Assembly (NCBI RefSeq): GCF_030734285.1
Contig: NZ_CP132294.1
Coordinates: 1,178,001 to 1,242,000, forward strand
Length of the DNA stretch: 64,000 nt
Source: Natronococcus sp. AD-5
GTDB taxonomy: Archaea; Halobacteriota; Halobacteria; Halobacteriales; Natrialbaceae
Direction: 5' to 3'
Part shown: positions 36,333-44,281 of the stretch, in pieces
How positions within the stretch are numbered: position 1 is the first letter of the stretch
Layout: each line of letters begins with the position of its first letter
The notes under the pieces: model-generated
What the model saw: only the letters and a program-made list of their open reading frames with translations
The model's database searches: none
What the model was told of the DNA's origin: nothing
Position numbers and translations under genes: made by a program

Positions 36333-36525
36333 TGTTCTCACCCTGTTCGTGATCTGCTTCGCCTTCAAGGCGAGGCAACCCGCTCGGGAGTTCGCGGATG
36401 CGGGGGGCATGACGATGACAGGCGGGGTAAGGGCCATGCTGTGGGTGTTCCGAGATCTCAGTAGCAGGTTCGGCACATGTACTGATTCGGCAGCGTTCTT
36501 GTTCAGGTTCGACTATGACGGTCAT
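36325..36525 (-). CDS. Small Cys/His protein, unknown
   Basis: A 66-residue protein starting MTVIVEPEQERCRISTCAEP at 36525; an in-frame ATG at 36606 would add 27 residues. Cys and His residues (CRISTC, then PACHRHAPR) could bind zinc. Similar short Cys/His proteins are common in haloarchaeal viruses and integrated elements. It is coupled to the next gene by overlap. Function unknown. Confidence 0.5.
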   Translation of the reverse strand: MTVIVEPEQERCRISTCAEPATEISEHPQHGPYPACHRHAPRIRELPSGLPRLEGEADHEQGENSE

Positions 36526-36864
36526 TCTGCTTTCGGTGGTGATTTGGGAAGGCGGGTGGTGGGTGATAGACTTGCGGTACATCGAATCTGGCGGGTTGTC
36601 TGCCATTGGTCTGGCTTGTGAAGGCGATCATCTATCGATGCTAGCAATCAACCCGAAACCAACCATCGAAAGCAACAAGCCACGTGTTCCCTCCAAAGCG
36701 AACTCATAAGAAGTTCACCAGCGTAAGGACAAGTGGCCAAATCTGCTCAGGGTTGATTTGGTCACTGGGGTAACGCGGTGTGCTCGTGCTGTGACACGAG
36801 CACTTTCAATACCGCGTTTTCGTCATTCCAATCGCGATAGGTGTCCTTCGCGATCACTCTTAGA

Positions 36865-36990
36865 TCAGTCATTCACCTCCTCTAAAAGCGCTGAAAGGGC
36901 CTCGTCGAAGGACTCATATCCCTGCTCGTCTCGGAATTGACGCGCACGTTCATGAGTCTCGGACTTAACCCATATCGTAGTCGCGCTCAT
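36865..36990 (-). CDS. Ribbon-helix-helix / VapB-like antitoxin domain protein
   Basis: A 41-residue protein from the ATG at 36990: MSATTIWVKSETHERARQFR, then DEQGYESFDEALSALLEEVND. A short beta strand (TTIWVKSE), then helix, turn (GYESFDEAL) and helix are the pattern of RHH antitoxin-like proteins. No partner toxin (PIN domain) lies next to it, so it may be an orphan antitoxin or a small regulator. An AT-rich promoter-like stretch lies upstream at 37020-37095. Confidence 0.65.
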   Translation of the reverse strand: MSATTIWVKSETHERARQFRDEQGYESFDEALSALLEEVND

Positions 36991-37179
36991 AGAAGAGGAT
37001 ACGTGTGGAAGACTATAGTTCCTCGCATCTTACGCCGTAAAATATTGTATGACGTCTAAGATCCGCCTGAGATGTTTAGATAATAAATCTAATGGGCATT
37101 TTTGATTCCGCACAGTCTAACCTGAACCGGTCGCTCAGCAGCCTGCTTTATCACGGTACACGGACGCGGAGACGAAGGA

Positions 37180-37812
37180 TTAGATCTCCTTACCGTTCTC
37201 CTCATGAACCTCAGTGTCTTTAGGTTGCGAATCGGCATCTACCGACCTGGCCGTATGGCCATTCGCTTGCTGAAGTTTCTTAGCAAATACTTCGAAATGC
37301 TTGCGTTGTTTGTCGGACAATCCATCAAATCCTTCAGTTCTAGTCTCTATTTCTTGAACTTGCTGTTTCTCGGGTGCGCGGGGGATCCGGCCAAGATCGA
37401 ACAACCATTCGTTGTACTTCAGTTGCGCTTTCAAAGCAGCGGAGGCGTTGCCGTTCTCGAGTTCCTCAAGTACTGCTCGGTTGGCGAGGGTCTCAGTCAT
37501 CGCGATCGCGTCACGCCCAGCGTGGTAGGCAAGGAACTCACGGACCTTCTCAATGTCTTGGCTGATTTGCGACTGACTGACACCGTACTTCTCAGCGTAC
37601 TCACGCTGGGTTTGCGGTAGGGCACGTGGATGGCCAACCTCACGGATTTTCTCGAGTAGTTCAGCGCGGCGCTCTTCACAGGCCCATTCAGTGCGGGGAA
37701 GTTCGACTGGATCAGGGATTGTTACTGTCCTATAATCAGGACCTGACCATTCTTCGAGAGGACCGCACCACTCGATAGCGCGGTTGGGGACTGCTGGAGG
37801 GGTGGACGGCAT
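37180..37812 (-). CDS. Element-encoded HTH protein
   Basis: A 210-residue protein. A helix-turn-helix is at about 67-90: QREYAEKYGVSQSQISQDIE. It is followed by a long helix (KVREFLAYHAGRDAIAMTET) and ALKAQLKYNEWLFDLGRIPR. The N-terminus is Pro-rich and the C-terminus acidic and polar. The organisation resembles HTH proteins of phages and elements, including some terminase small subunits, but no terminase large subunit is present here. The likely role is DNA binding for replication or gene control of the element. Confidence 0.65.
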   Translation of the reverse strand: MPSTPPAVPNRAIEWCGPLEEWSGPDYRTVTIPDPVELPRTEWACEERRAELLEKIREVGHPRALPQTQREYAEKYGVSQSQISQDIEKVREFLAYHAGRDAIAMTETLANRAVLEELENGNASAALKAQLKYNEWLFDLGRIPRAPEKQQVQEIETRTEGFDGLSDKQRKHFEVFAKKLQQANGHTARSVDADSQPKDTEVHEENGKEI

Positions 37813-38186
37813 GACTCACGTTCACATATGAACTCGAGATATATAAGTGATATCAGCAGCCCGTCATCGACGAATAGCTATGCCGGATAGCGATCTGCCA
37901 CAAGATAGGGTGACTTATTCTTCTATTAAATAATTTATATATTATATTGTGGGTATTTTGAAATTTTTGAGACCGGAACAGTCGGATGCATGGATTCGAA
38001 TTAGGTTTCGTCTACTCAGTCGATGGAACAATCCGCGAAGGGGGTGAAATCCCAGGTATTGAATCGGCACATAGATGCCCAACATTCTATTTTTCGGCCC
38101 CGACATTTCAGGTGGTGCGCTTCAATAGCCACATTCACAGGATCTGAAAACAACTCCTGAGATGTCTATCTCGAATATCATCAAAA
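37813..38186. other. AT-rich non-coding stretch
   Basis: Between two minus-strand genes. The section 37915-37960 is almost pure A/T, unlike the rest of the genome. No frame longer than about 20 codons looks like protein. It may hold a promoter or a replication-related sequence of the element. Confidence 0.4.
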
Positions 38187-38690
38187 TCACCTATTCAAGG
38201 ATTCGGTCAACCCTATCCAGTTTTCCGTCGGCGCCCCGACGTTGATCTCCATGTGTTCTGCTAATTCCGTTTCCCGGTATTTCGAATACGGGGATATACA
38301 GTCCAAATCAGCCCACGAGAGATAGAATGTAACCCAGAGTGCAAACTGCCAGCGGTTCTGTGGGAGAGTGCCTCGAAGGAAGTTGCTTGTGATCTTAGAA
38401 TCAATATTGTAGGCTTCCGTGACTTTGCCCTTGATTAGCTCTCGGTCAGGCGTGAACGACGGACAGGAGGCTGCTTGTTCATCACCCAATGTGAGCTTCA
38501 ATGGACGATTCGTATCTTCTGGCTTTTCTTCCCAACACACCCCGGCGTTGTGGGCGGATCGAAACTCGTCATCTTTTGAATGCATACAGATCCCACATAC
38601 TGATGGCAGCTCACGTTCGATACTCATTGTCAGAGCATCGAGCATCATCCGGTGCTCATTGGATTCTCCGCCGTGTGTTCGACAAACCAC
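38187..38690 (-). CDS. Hypothetical protein with Cys motifs
   Basis: A 167-residue protein (MVCRTHGGESNEHRMMLDAL...). SVCGICMHSKDDE and a later VCWEEKPED supply three to four Cys residues that could bind metal. The C-terminal half is helical with aromatic residues (NRWQFALWVTFYLSWADLD). An internal ATG (MSIERELP) is an alternative start. Codon use is AT-rich like other element genes. No family recognised. Confidence 0.45.
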   Translation of the reverse strand: MVCRTHGGESNEHRMMLDALTMSIERELPSVCGICMHSKDDEFRSAHNAGVCWEEKPEDTNRPLKLTLGDEQAASCPSFTPDRELIKGKVTEAYNIDSKITSNFLRGTLPQNRWQFALWVTFYLSWADLDCISPYSKYRETELAEHMEINVGAPTENWIGLTESLNR

Positions 38691-38749
38691 GTGAACTTCT
38701 CTGCTCTGTGCGGGAGGAACGTTGCGAGCTGTTTGTATTGTGGATCGGT

Positions 38750-39025
38750 CCCCTCTCGGACAAGATACTCGAGGAGATCAAGCGCCGCGCTGACGCTAAC
38801 GACGTCAGCCAATCCGAGGCGGTGCGTCAATTCCTCCGGCGCGGACCCGAGTGTGAGCGCATACGTGACGAGCGCGATCGGCTCGAGCGCCAGTACCGCC
38901 AGCTCATCGATCAACGAGACGAGCACGCCGAACTCGTCGAATACGTCGAGGAAGAACGCGGCCCCCAGCGTCAGCGCGTCGTCGCTGCAGCTCCTCGTCC
39001 GGACTCGGCCAGCATCTCGCGCTGA
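38750..39025 (+). pseudogene. Truncated ribbon-helix-helix/coiled-coil gene
   Basis: The frame reads PLSDKILEEIKRRADANDVS, then QSEAVRQFLRRGPECERIRD, and a coiled coil ending DEHAELVEYVEEERGPQRQR. Haloarchaeal genes of this type usually have a start and strand residues before PLSDKI and a Trp-rich C-terminal tail after the coiled coil. Both ends are missing here: there is no start codon close by, and after about 38,980 the bases belong to a gene fragment on the other strand. I read it as a remnant. Confidence 0.55.
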
Positions 39026-39118
39026 TGCCGTCGACGCGGTCCCGGTAAGGCCGCCGAATGCCGCGAGCGCCCCCAGTAGCGTCCTCCTCCGTAGTTCCGT
39101 TCTGGTTTCGTTTGTCAT
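38978..39118 (-). pseudogene. 5' fragment of a Tat-signal protein gene (second copy)
   Basis: From the ATG at 39118: MTNETRTELRRRTLLGALAA, then FGGLTGTASTASARDAG and RVRTRSCSDD. This is a Tat signal (RRRTLLG plus a hydrophobic stretch and Ala-rich cleavage region). It parallels the complete copy at 39330-39695 (KRRTILGVIAAASGLIGATG...). After about 38,980 the frame continues only as the antisense of the RHH remnant, so the mature part is lost. Confidence 0.55.
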
Positions 39119-39255
39119 GATCCCAGGCCGTCGGGGCAATCCTCGACGGTTTTCCGGGGGGTGGAAGTCGGGAAGCGGATCAATAAGTCACAAGTTGGAC
39201 AACGCGACCCGACTTCTATCCTGTCCGGGATGGATAGCGGCCAGTGTGGGGCCGC

Positions 39256-39345
39256 TCACTTGCTGTGCGCGATTTCACGATCGGTCGCGGTCCCCCCTGT
39301 AGCGTGTCAACGTCGCCTGTGTGCGGTCGCTACGTTCGCGTCGCC
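39256..39345 (-). pseudogene. Diverged remnant of the C-terminal end of a zinc-binding gene
   Basis: On the minus strand this translates, with one frame change, to QATLTRY...TDREIAHSK and a stop. It parallels QATLTRYGGSNSERICEIAH at the end of the intact gene at 39825-40061. Distance and order relative to the following Tat gene are also the same. It looks like the decayed copy of a duplicated pair. Confidence 0.5.
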
Positions 39346-39695
39346 GCCGATCTGTAGCCGGGTGATCTCACCATTATACCACACTGTCTCCCGACCATGC
39401 ACAACAGTCGTGTAGCTGCCCCGTCCGGGTCGGGGCCAATGCGCTCGCTCACATCGACATGCAGCCGGACATGCTTTGTCAGGGCGTTACCGCAGGTCCC
39501 GACAGTAATCGCGCTCTCTGCCCAGTCACCCGGCTCGAACAGATGGCTGTCGTCGCAGAGCCGCGGCTGGACATTGTCTCCGGGCTCTTCGTTCTGTGGC
39601 TGCGCGCTCGTCGTCCCAGTAGCTCCGATCAGGCCAGACGCTGCTGCAATCACGCCGAGTATCGTTCGCCGTTTCGGTCGTTTGCGTTCGGTCAT
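39330..39695 (-). CDS. Tat-exported hypothetical protein
   Basis: A 121-residue protein starting MTERKRPKRRTILGVIAAAS at 39695. KRRTILG followed by a hydrophobic stretch and TTSAQPQ is a Tat signal peptide, cleaved near residue 31. The mature part of about 90 residues has four Cys (RLCDD, VGTCG, LLCMVGRQCG), which could form disulfides outside the cell. No family is recognised. It follows a set of zinc-binding genes on the same strand. Confidence 0.55.
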   Translation of the reverse strand: MTERKRPKRRTILGVIAAASGLIGATGTTSAQPQNEEPGDNVQPRLCDDSHLFEPGDWAESAITVGTCGNALTKHVRLHVDVSERIGPDPDGAATRLLCMVGRQCGIMVRSPGYRSAATRT

Positions 39696-39824
39696 AGTTC
39701 TGAAGGCGGTCTTGGTATGGGTTTCCGTGTGGTCATTGATTGACCTGACCGCCGGGGCCGCCGGGTCGATCCCCACGGCCTGGCCGGGGTCAGCGGGCCG
39801 TGATCTCACGGCCCCACAGGTCCG

Positions 39825-40061
39825 TCAGTGGCCGTGGGCGATCTCGCAGATCCGTTCGGAGTTGCTGCCCCCGTAGCGCGTCAGCGTCGCCTGCGGCCGC
39901 GAGAGGCGCGTCCGACACTCGCCGGTCGCCCGGGCGAGGCAAGCCAGATCGCAGTAGCGATCGATCTGGATGTTCTCCATTCCGAACCCTGTCGAAATTC
40001 GTCGCGTTTCGACTTGGTCTCTCGGGACGAGATCGAGCGACCGCCCGCAGGCGTCGCACAT
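39825..40061 (-). CDS. Small zinc-binding protein
   Basis: A 78-residue protein from the ATG at 40061: MCDACGRSLDLVPRDQVETR, then GFGMENIQIDRYCDLACLAR and ATGECRTRLSRPQATLTRYG, ending CEIAHGH. CDACG and YCDLAC form a plausible four-Cys zinc site. It is the last gene of a tight minus-strand series and starts 8 bases after the preceding frame ends. Typical of haloviral and plasmid genomes; function unknown. Confidence 0.55.
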   Translation of the reverse strand: MCDACGRSLDLVPRDQVETRRISTGFGMENIQIDRYCDLACLARATGECRTRLSRPQATLTRYGGSNSERICEIAHGH

Positions 40062-40068
40062 ATCGTGC

Positions 40069-40291
40069 TCACCTCCATCGGCAGCGATCCGACGTGCCGA
40101 CTCGTTCTCGAGCCGGGCGAAGGTCGCCGCGTCGATGGGTCTCGCCCAGCTCGTCGACGACGATCTCGCCCCCGGCGGGACAGCTCTCATAGTGATAGAC
40201 GACACCGCGCACCTTCCCCCACGTGACTTGGACGGCGTCGTGAAGGCAGGTCGCGCACGCTGACGACCGCGGGCGCGCGTTCGGCGTTCAT
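40069..40291 (-). pseudogene. Frameshifted small zinc-binding gene
   Basis: An ATG at 40291 overlaps the stop of the preceding gene (ATGA) and gives MNAERAPAVVS, but that frame soon ends. The protein-like reading lies in another frame: SACATCLHDAVQVTWGKVRG, then VVYHYESCPAGGEIVVDELG, to a stop at 40069. Joining them needs a single-base frame change near 40,258. The CATC...C arrangement suggests a former zinc-binding protein. Confidence 0.5.
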
Positions 40292-40392
40292 CCGTACCAC
40301 CCCCACGTGCACGTCGGCGACAGACAGCGGATGCACTCCTCTTGCCGGGCGACGGGCGCGTCGCACTCGGGGCAGCTCATCGGCGCGGTCAT
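40288..40392 (-). CDS. Zinc-ribbon micropeptide (34 residues)
   Basis: ATG at 40392, stop at 40288-40290. The protein is MTAPMSCPECDAPVARQEEC followed by IRCLSPTCTWGWYG. CPEC and CIRC form one zinc knuckle pair. The start overlaps the end of the SWIM gene by four bases (ATGA), and its stop overlaps the next ATG in the same way. That coupling supports a real gene despite the size. Confidence 0.55.
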   Translation of the reverse strand: MTAPMSCPECDAPVARQEECIRCLSPTCTWGWYG

Positions 40393-40930
40393 CCGTCACC
40401 TACCTCCGGATTCGGGCTGTCGAAATCCGCCCGGTAACAGACGAAGCATGGCAGGTCGTGCTCGTGCATCCACGGCTCACATTCGCAATTTCCGGGATGT
40501 TCCCGGCCGCCGTCGGCGACAGCTCGCCGAGCCTTCCCGTCTTTGGCGGTCGGCCCCTTGGGGTCCACGGCGAACTGTGGTTCTCCACCAACGTGCAGAC
40601 TGAGTTGGTCGTCGAGCGCGTCGCGGTCCGCCCACGCGGGGATATGGGTCGAGCGCCGATCTCGTAGGCGCACCGTGTAACGTGCTTACAGCTCCGGCGT
40701 GTCGTCACGTCGTCGCATTCAACGGGAAGGTTGTATTCGAAGTCGGAGCACTCACAGACGCGCTGCCGAAGATCGACAGTATACGACTTTCCGCTGTCGC
40801 TGACGACTTCATACAGGTCGTCCGTGCCACGGACCTTGCCGACGTCGTTGAGGACCGATATTACTTCGGTGATCGCGCGTACGTCCCTGCGGTCGATATG
40901 TTCATGGCTTCCGATCTCGTTGGTTGACAT
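40389..40930 (-). pseudogene. SWIM zinc-finger gene broken by a frameshift
   Basis: From the ATG at 40930: MSTNEIGSHEHIDRRDVRAI, then a SWIM motif (VCECSDFEYN ... SCKHVTRCAYEIGARPI). After GARPI the frame turns to nonsense, but the next frame continues naturally with PAWADRDALDDQLSLHVGGE and ends with NCECEPWMHEHDLPCFVCYR and VGDG at 40389. The switch is at 40642-40645, where ATAT would need to be AT. SWIM proteins bind DNA or protein through a CxC...CxH zinc site; this family is common in haloarchaeal elements. Confidence 0.7.
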
Positions 40931-41182
40931 GGCTGATCTCACCCGAGACAGCCCAGCTCGACCTGCTGCGACAGGTCGAGCGTTTCCTGCGATCATCACG
41001 CCCAGTGAACCGGGCTGTCCCCCCTATTCATACAAATGTATAGGTCATAAACCCTTTTAGACATGCTCTGAACAGTGATTTCAGTCACCAGTTCAGGGTG
41101 ATGAATGGGAGAACCCTGACTTTCGTTTTTACCTATACATACGTCTGAATAGGATTATTACTCGTCGGATGTATGTATCTGC

Positions 41183-41443
41183 ATGGGTACTCATCTGGTG
41201 ATGCCCGAGCGAGACGAGGAGACGGGTCGATATCAGCCGTCGTTCACCGATGAGGAGTTTCTTGAGGCGGTCGACGCAGCGAGTCCCCCCACGACGAGTA
41301 ATGTCGCTGAGGAGGTCGACTGCAAGTACCGGACGGCGTACAAGTGGCTCACCGATCTCGAGGATAACGGCAAGCTCGAGAGAGAGAAAATCGGCAACAC
41401 CCTGGTTTGGTTGGTCCCAGACGGAGGTGAGGACAATGGGTGA
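41183..41443 (+). CDS. Winged-helix DNA-binding protein
   Basis: An 86-residue protein. EFLEAVDAASPPTTSNVAEE, then VDCKYRTAYKWLTDLEDNGK and LEREKIGNTLVWLVPDGGED is a winged-helix fold in which the recognition helix is the YRTAYKWLTDL segment. It is a common regulator in haloarchaeal elements. The start at 41183 or at the internal ATG (MPERDE) is possible. An 8-codon frame (MGDDNKSP) overlaps its stop by ATGGGTGA and may be the leftover of a coupled second gene. Confidence 0.72.
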   Translation: MGTHLVMPERDEETGRYQPSFTDEEFLEAVDAASPPTTSNVAEEVDCKYRTAYKWLTDLEDNGKLEREKIGNTLVWLVPDGGEDNG

Positions 41444-41589
41444 CGACAACAAATCACCGTAGAGGCTGATGTGTGGGGCCTTGCTATCTTTTGTTTTATG
41501 TATGATGTGTTTTTCTCTCTGGGCTATCGGGTGCATTTATGCCAGTAACCCCGCTACTCTGTACTTTACATAGTAATACACGTACAGTT

Positions 41590-41869
41590 CGTACTCGAGG
41601 ACGATATCGCTGAACGCGTCGGTACCGTCAAAGAGTCGCAGTAAGTTACCTGCAGAGAATTCGTGCTCGAGGCCGCCATCGAATTCGACGATAGTGAAAA
41701 CGTCGGAGGTGAAGCTGATGGTTGACGATATCGATCCCAGTCGGACCACCTCGGCGATCTCAACCAGCTCGAGGGAAACGAGTTGGTCCGGGTCACGGGT
41801 GCTGGATGCACGGGTGGGTGGCGCGTTGCCCGCCAGCTCGACAAAGGGGCCGAAGCTACGCAACTCATA
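41590..41869 (+). pseudogene. Degraded small element genes, left of the IS630 insertion
   Basis: Several protein-like pieces lie on the plus strand in different frames: HVQFVLEDDIAERVGTVKES; REFVLEAAIEFDDSENVGGE ending at 41725; an ATG at 41718 (MVDDIDPS); and, one frame over, SDHLGDLNQLEGNELVRVTG followed by GWRVARQLDKGAEATQLI, running up to the insertion. They overlap as coupled genes but are interrupted by stops or frame changes. I read them as decayed element genes. Confidence 0.4.
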
Positions 41870-41880
41870 GGGATCAGCAG
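41870..41880 (+). repeat. Left terminal inverted repeat of the IS630 element
   Basis: GGGATCAGCAG, preceded by TA. Identical in inverted form to 42928-42938. Confidence 0.9.
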
Positions 41881-41915
41881 TCTTGTTCATATCATTCGAG
41901 CACCTCTAAGAGTGC

Positions 41916-42934
41916 ATGACCAAGTGGGGCAGAAAGTTGGCCGCAGTTGATGAGGAGCAGTTGCGCCAGCAACTGCGCACGGAAACCGATCCGAAGGCGA
42001 TCAAACGTCTCACGAGTGCTCTACTGTACGAAAACGGCGTCTCACCGGCAGAAATCGAGCGACTGCTTGGCTTTCCCGAACAACCCGTCTACGATTGGCT
42101 GGATACCGTCGCCGAGCGCGGTGGGCTCGCGCTCGGCGACCGGCCTCATCCCGGGAGTTCCACCCGACTCACCGACGAGCAGTGGACTGAACTGACGGCG
42201 ACGCACCGAGCGTCGCCGTCTGAAGCGGGCTACGACGAACCAGCGTGGACGCCACAGCTCGTCCGTGATCATATTGCCGACGCGTTCGACGTTGAGTACT
42301 CGCTTGCACACATGTACCGCGTGATGAAGCGGGCGGGGCTGTCTTACCAGACAGCCCGCCCGCACCACTACAAGGCAGATCCCGCCCAGCAGCGCGAGTG
42401 GCGTGCAGCGTTCAAAAAAAGTGGCAGACGCTGAAGGCCGCCGGCTATACGATTGTTGCAATTGACCAGCACACGCAGGTCGTGAAAACGAAGCAAACCC
42501 ATGGGTGGTTTCCCGTAAATTCCCGCCCAAGACTCGCGGTCTCGGGCGGACGGAAGGCTCTCAATCTCTTGGGCGCGGTCACCGAGAACGGTGACCGCTT
42601 CATTACCGTGGTGACGGGCCGGTTGACCGGCGATGTCGCCAAGTACTTCTTGCGGGCGCTCCAGCAGGAGTTCGGCAAGAAATTGGCCGTCGTCCTGGAC
42701 AACGCGCCGTATTTTATCGAGAAGTCTTTCAAGAAGCAGGCCGCCGGCGACGGCCTGCTTCTTGAATATCTGCCACCGTATTCGCCGGAGCTGAATCCAC
42801 TCGAACAGTGCTGGCGGCAATTACAGGCAGGCAGAGCCAACCGGCTGTTTCGATCACTTCCCGAACTAAACGCGTATCTTGTCGATGCACTTCCAACGCT
42901 CGTCTCGCCGAAAATCTATGAGTATCTCTGCTGA
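41916..42934 (+). CDS. IS630-family transposase, two overlapping frames
   Basis: The first frame (41916-42434, 172 residues) has an HTH: SALLYENGVSPAEIERLLGF, then a Pro-rich linker and LAHMYRVMKRAGLSYQTARP. The second frame (from about 42413 to 42934) has the DDE catalytic core: AIDQHTQVVKTKQ, VVLDNAPYFIEK and PYSPELNPLEQCW. They meet at a run of seven A (42415-42421). A -1 shift there gives a continuous protein of about 339 residues, AAFKKKWQTLKAAGY at the join. Programmed frameshifting is known in several IS families; simple inactivation is the alternative. Confidence 0.88.
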
Positions 42935-42938
42935 TCCC
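42928..42938 (-). repeat. Right terminal inverted repeat of the IS630 element
   Basis: CTGCTGATCCC, followed by TA. It marks the right end of the insertion. Confidence 0.9.
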
Positions 42939-42940
42939 TA

Positions 42941-43156
42941 TCAATCACGGCTGTCCGCGAGACCAGATACGGACGTGGTGGGCCGAGTGGACGGTCAACG
43001 AGTGGATCGCCTACGCTCGCCGTGGCGAGTGGCCGGACAATTCCTCCCAAGTCGTCGAGTGCCCCGACTGGGAACAACTCTCCCTGTTCGCGCAGGGGTA
43101 CTACGAGTGCTGTGGCGAGGCCACTGTCGCTGGTGGAGGTGATTCCGATGGCTGAC
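42941..43156 (+). pseudogene. 3' remnant of a small element gene, right of the IS630
   Basis: The frame from the insertion edge reads INHGCPRDQIRTWWAEWTVN, then EWIAYARRGEWPDNSSQVVE and CPDWEQLSLFAQGYYECCGE, ending at the TGA near 43156. The composition and Trp-rich content look like a genuine haloarchaeal element protein, but no start codon remains. The frame does not join directly with the protein-like frame left of the IS. An ATG at 43149 overlaps its end. Confidence 0.45.
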
Positions 43157-44281
43157 GGGTGTCCTAACGCACCGGCGCACACCACAAGCACACTCACAAG
43201 GCGGAGCTATCGATCGGTGACGATGGTACACACCGGGTCTGAACCGCTTGTTTGTAGTGTGAGACGGCCCTCGACGATTGGCGAATCAAAAAGGCGTATC
43301 TCCACGACGAGGACATATTCTTTGAATGCCACCACGACATATTATCCTAAATGAGCTGACCGAATATACACATCTTTCTTCCGACATTATTCACAACCGT
43401 AGAACAGTTTCTAGCGTGCCAGATATAGTGGGTTCCTAACCTTCACAGACCCCCATGTCGTTGCTGAGCCCACTAGGACGAAAATTCGGGATTGAAAACT
43501 ATTCATACTTATTGAACTAAATTGCTCTTCTCTGGAATAAAACGGTGAGTGTAAACCATAGGTGCGGTATAAGAAATCTGACAGCGGCTAGGATTTTAAT
43601 TGATACATATCATTGTCGAATATAATTGCTATTATGGGAAATGGCGTTTACTTTCGCGGAAAGCGAATGCCACAACCTTTCCGTTCAGATGGGATGAAAA
43701 TAAGTGCTAAACAGTTTGAGACTGAGCTACCTTACCCATTCTCGGAAAATTAAGTCACAGCACTATGCGTTGTGGTAATATATATGGAACTTCAATTCTC
43801 GCCAATAATAGATTGTGAGTTAAGCTCGACGCTTTCGTGCGCGGTTTTGTAACCAAATTATGGTGGAATAATTATCATTCTGGAGTTACGATTTTGAAAA
43901 GTACATAAATCGTTATTAAGTTTGACACTCTTCTTATATATGGGGACAAGACCTAAACTGGCGTTAGGGCCTCTGTATCGTCATATTTACTTATCTTCTA
44001 TTCTGGGTCGAATGTAACAACCAGAAAAATTACACAGGGTTCCGGCGACACAAGGCTTAAATTCTATGGGTGGGTTTTCCCGATTGTCGCTCTGACTGAC
44101 AGGGTGACTGGGGACGCCGTGTCCCCGAAGAAGTATCGGTCCACGGGGCCTCCTGGCAGAGTTTGCCTGTGGACATCGCGGCGCCGAGGAAGTCACCTGG
44201 CACCTTAGTAGCCGTTGGCTTCCTCACCATATCAAACTTGCGCGTCGCCGAACCGACGCACCCCCTCCGAATCAGCAACAC
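43157..44281. other. Long AT-rich region without recognisable genes
   Basis: About 1.1 kb. A possible remnant on the plus strand (frame HHKHTHKAELSIGDDGTHRV, ending near 43251) is the last protein-like piece. From 43,355 to about 43,990 the sequence is much more AT-rich than the genome and all frames are short. The part at 44,080-44,281 is GC-rich again and should contain the promoter of the defence operon that starts at 44282. No tRNA or repeat array is seen. Confidence 0.5.

Larger units (their letters stand above)
41870..42938 (+). mobile_element. IS630-family insertion sequence, 1069 bp, complete
   Basis: Both ends carry the same 11-base inverted repeat (GGGATCAGCAG / CTGCTGATCCC), flanked by TA at 41868-41869 and 42939-42940, the hallmark TA target duplication of IS630/Tc1-mariner elements. 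Between them is a two-frame transposase with a complete DDE set. The IS interrupts the degraded gene block of the larger element. Confidence 0.9.

Noticed and set aside
36865-36990. A complete VapBC toxin-antitoxin pair
   Set aside because: Only the small RHH-like protein is present; no PIN-domain gene lies on either side.
37180-37812. Terminase small subunit as a sign of an intact prophage
   Set aside because: No terminase large subunit, portal or capsid genes are present, so a phage function is not supported.
41537-41890. 117-codon minus-strand frame left of the IS630
   Set aside because: Plus-strand frames in the same place have better codon use and coupled ends; the minus frame also runs into the IS inverted repeat.
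43355-44281. CRISPR array or other regular repeats in the long gap
   Set aside because: I found no direct repeats with regular spacing in the gap or elsewhere in the window.
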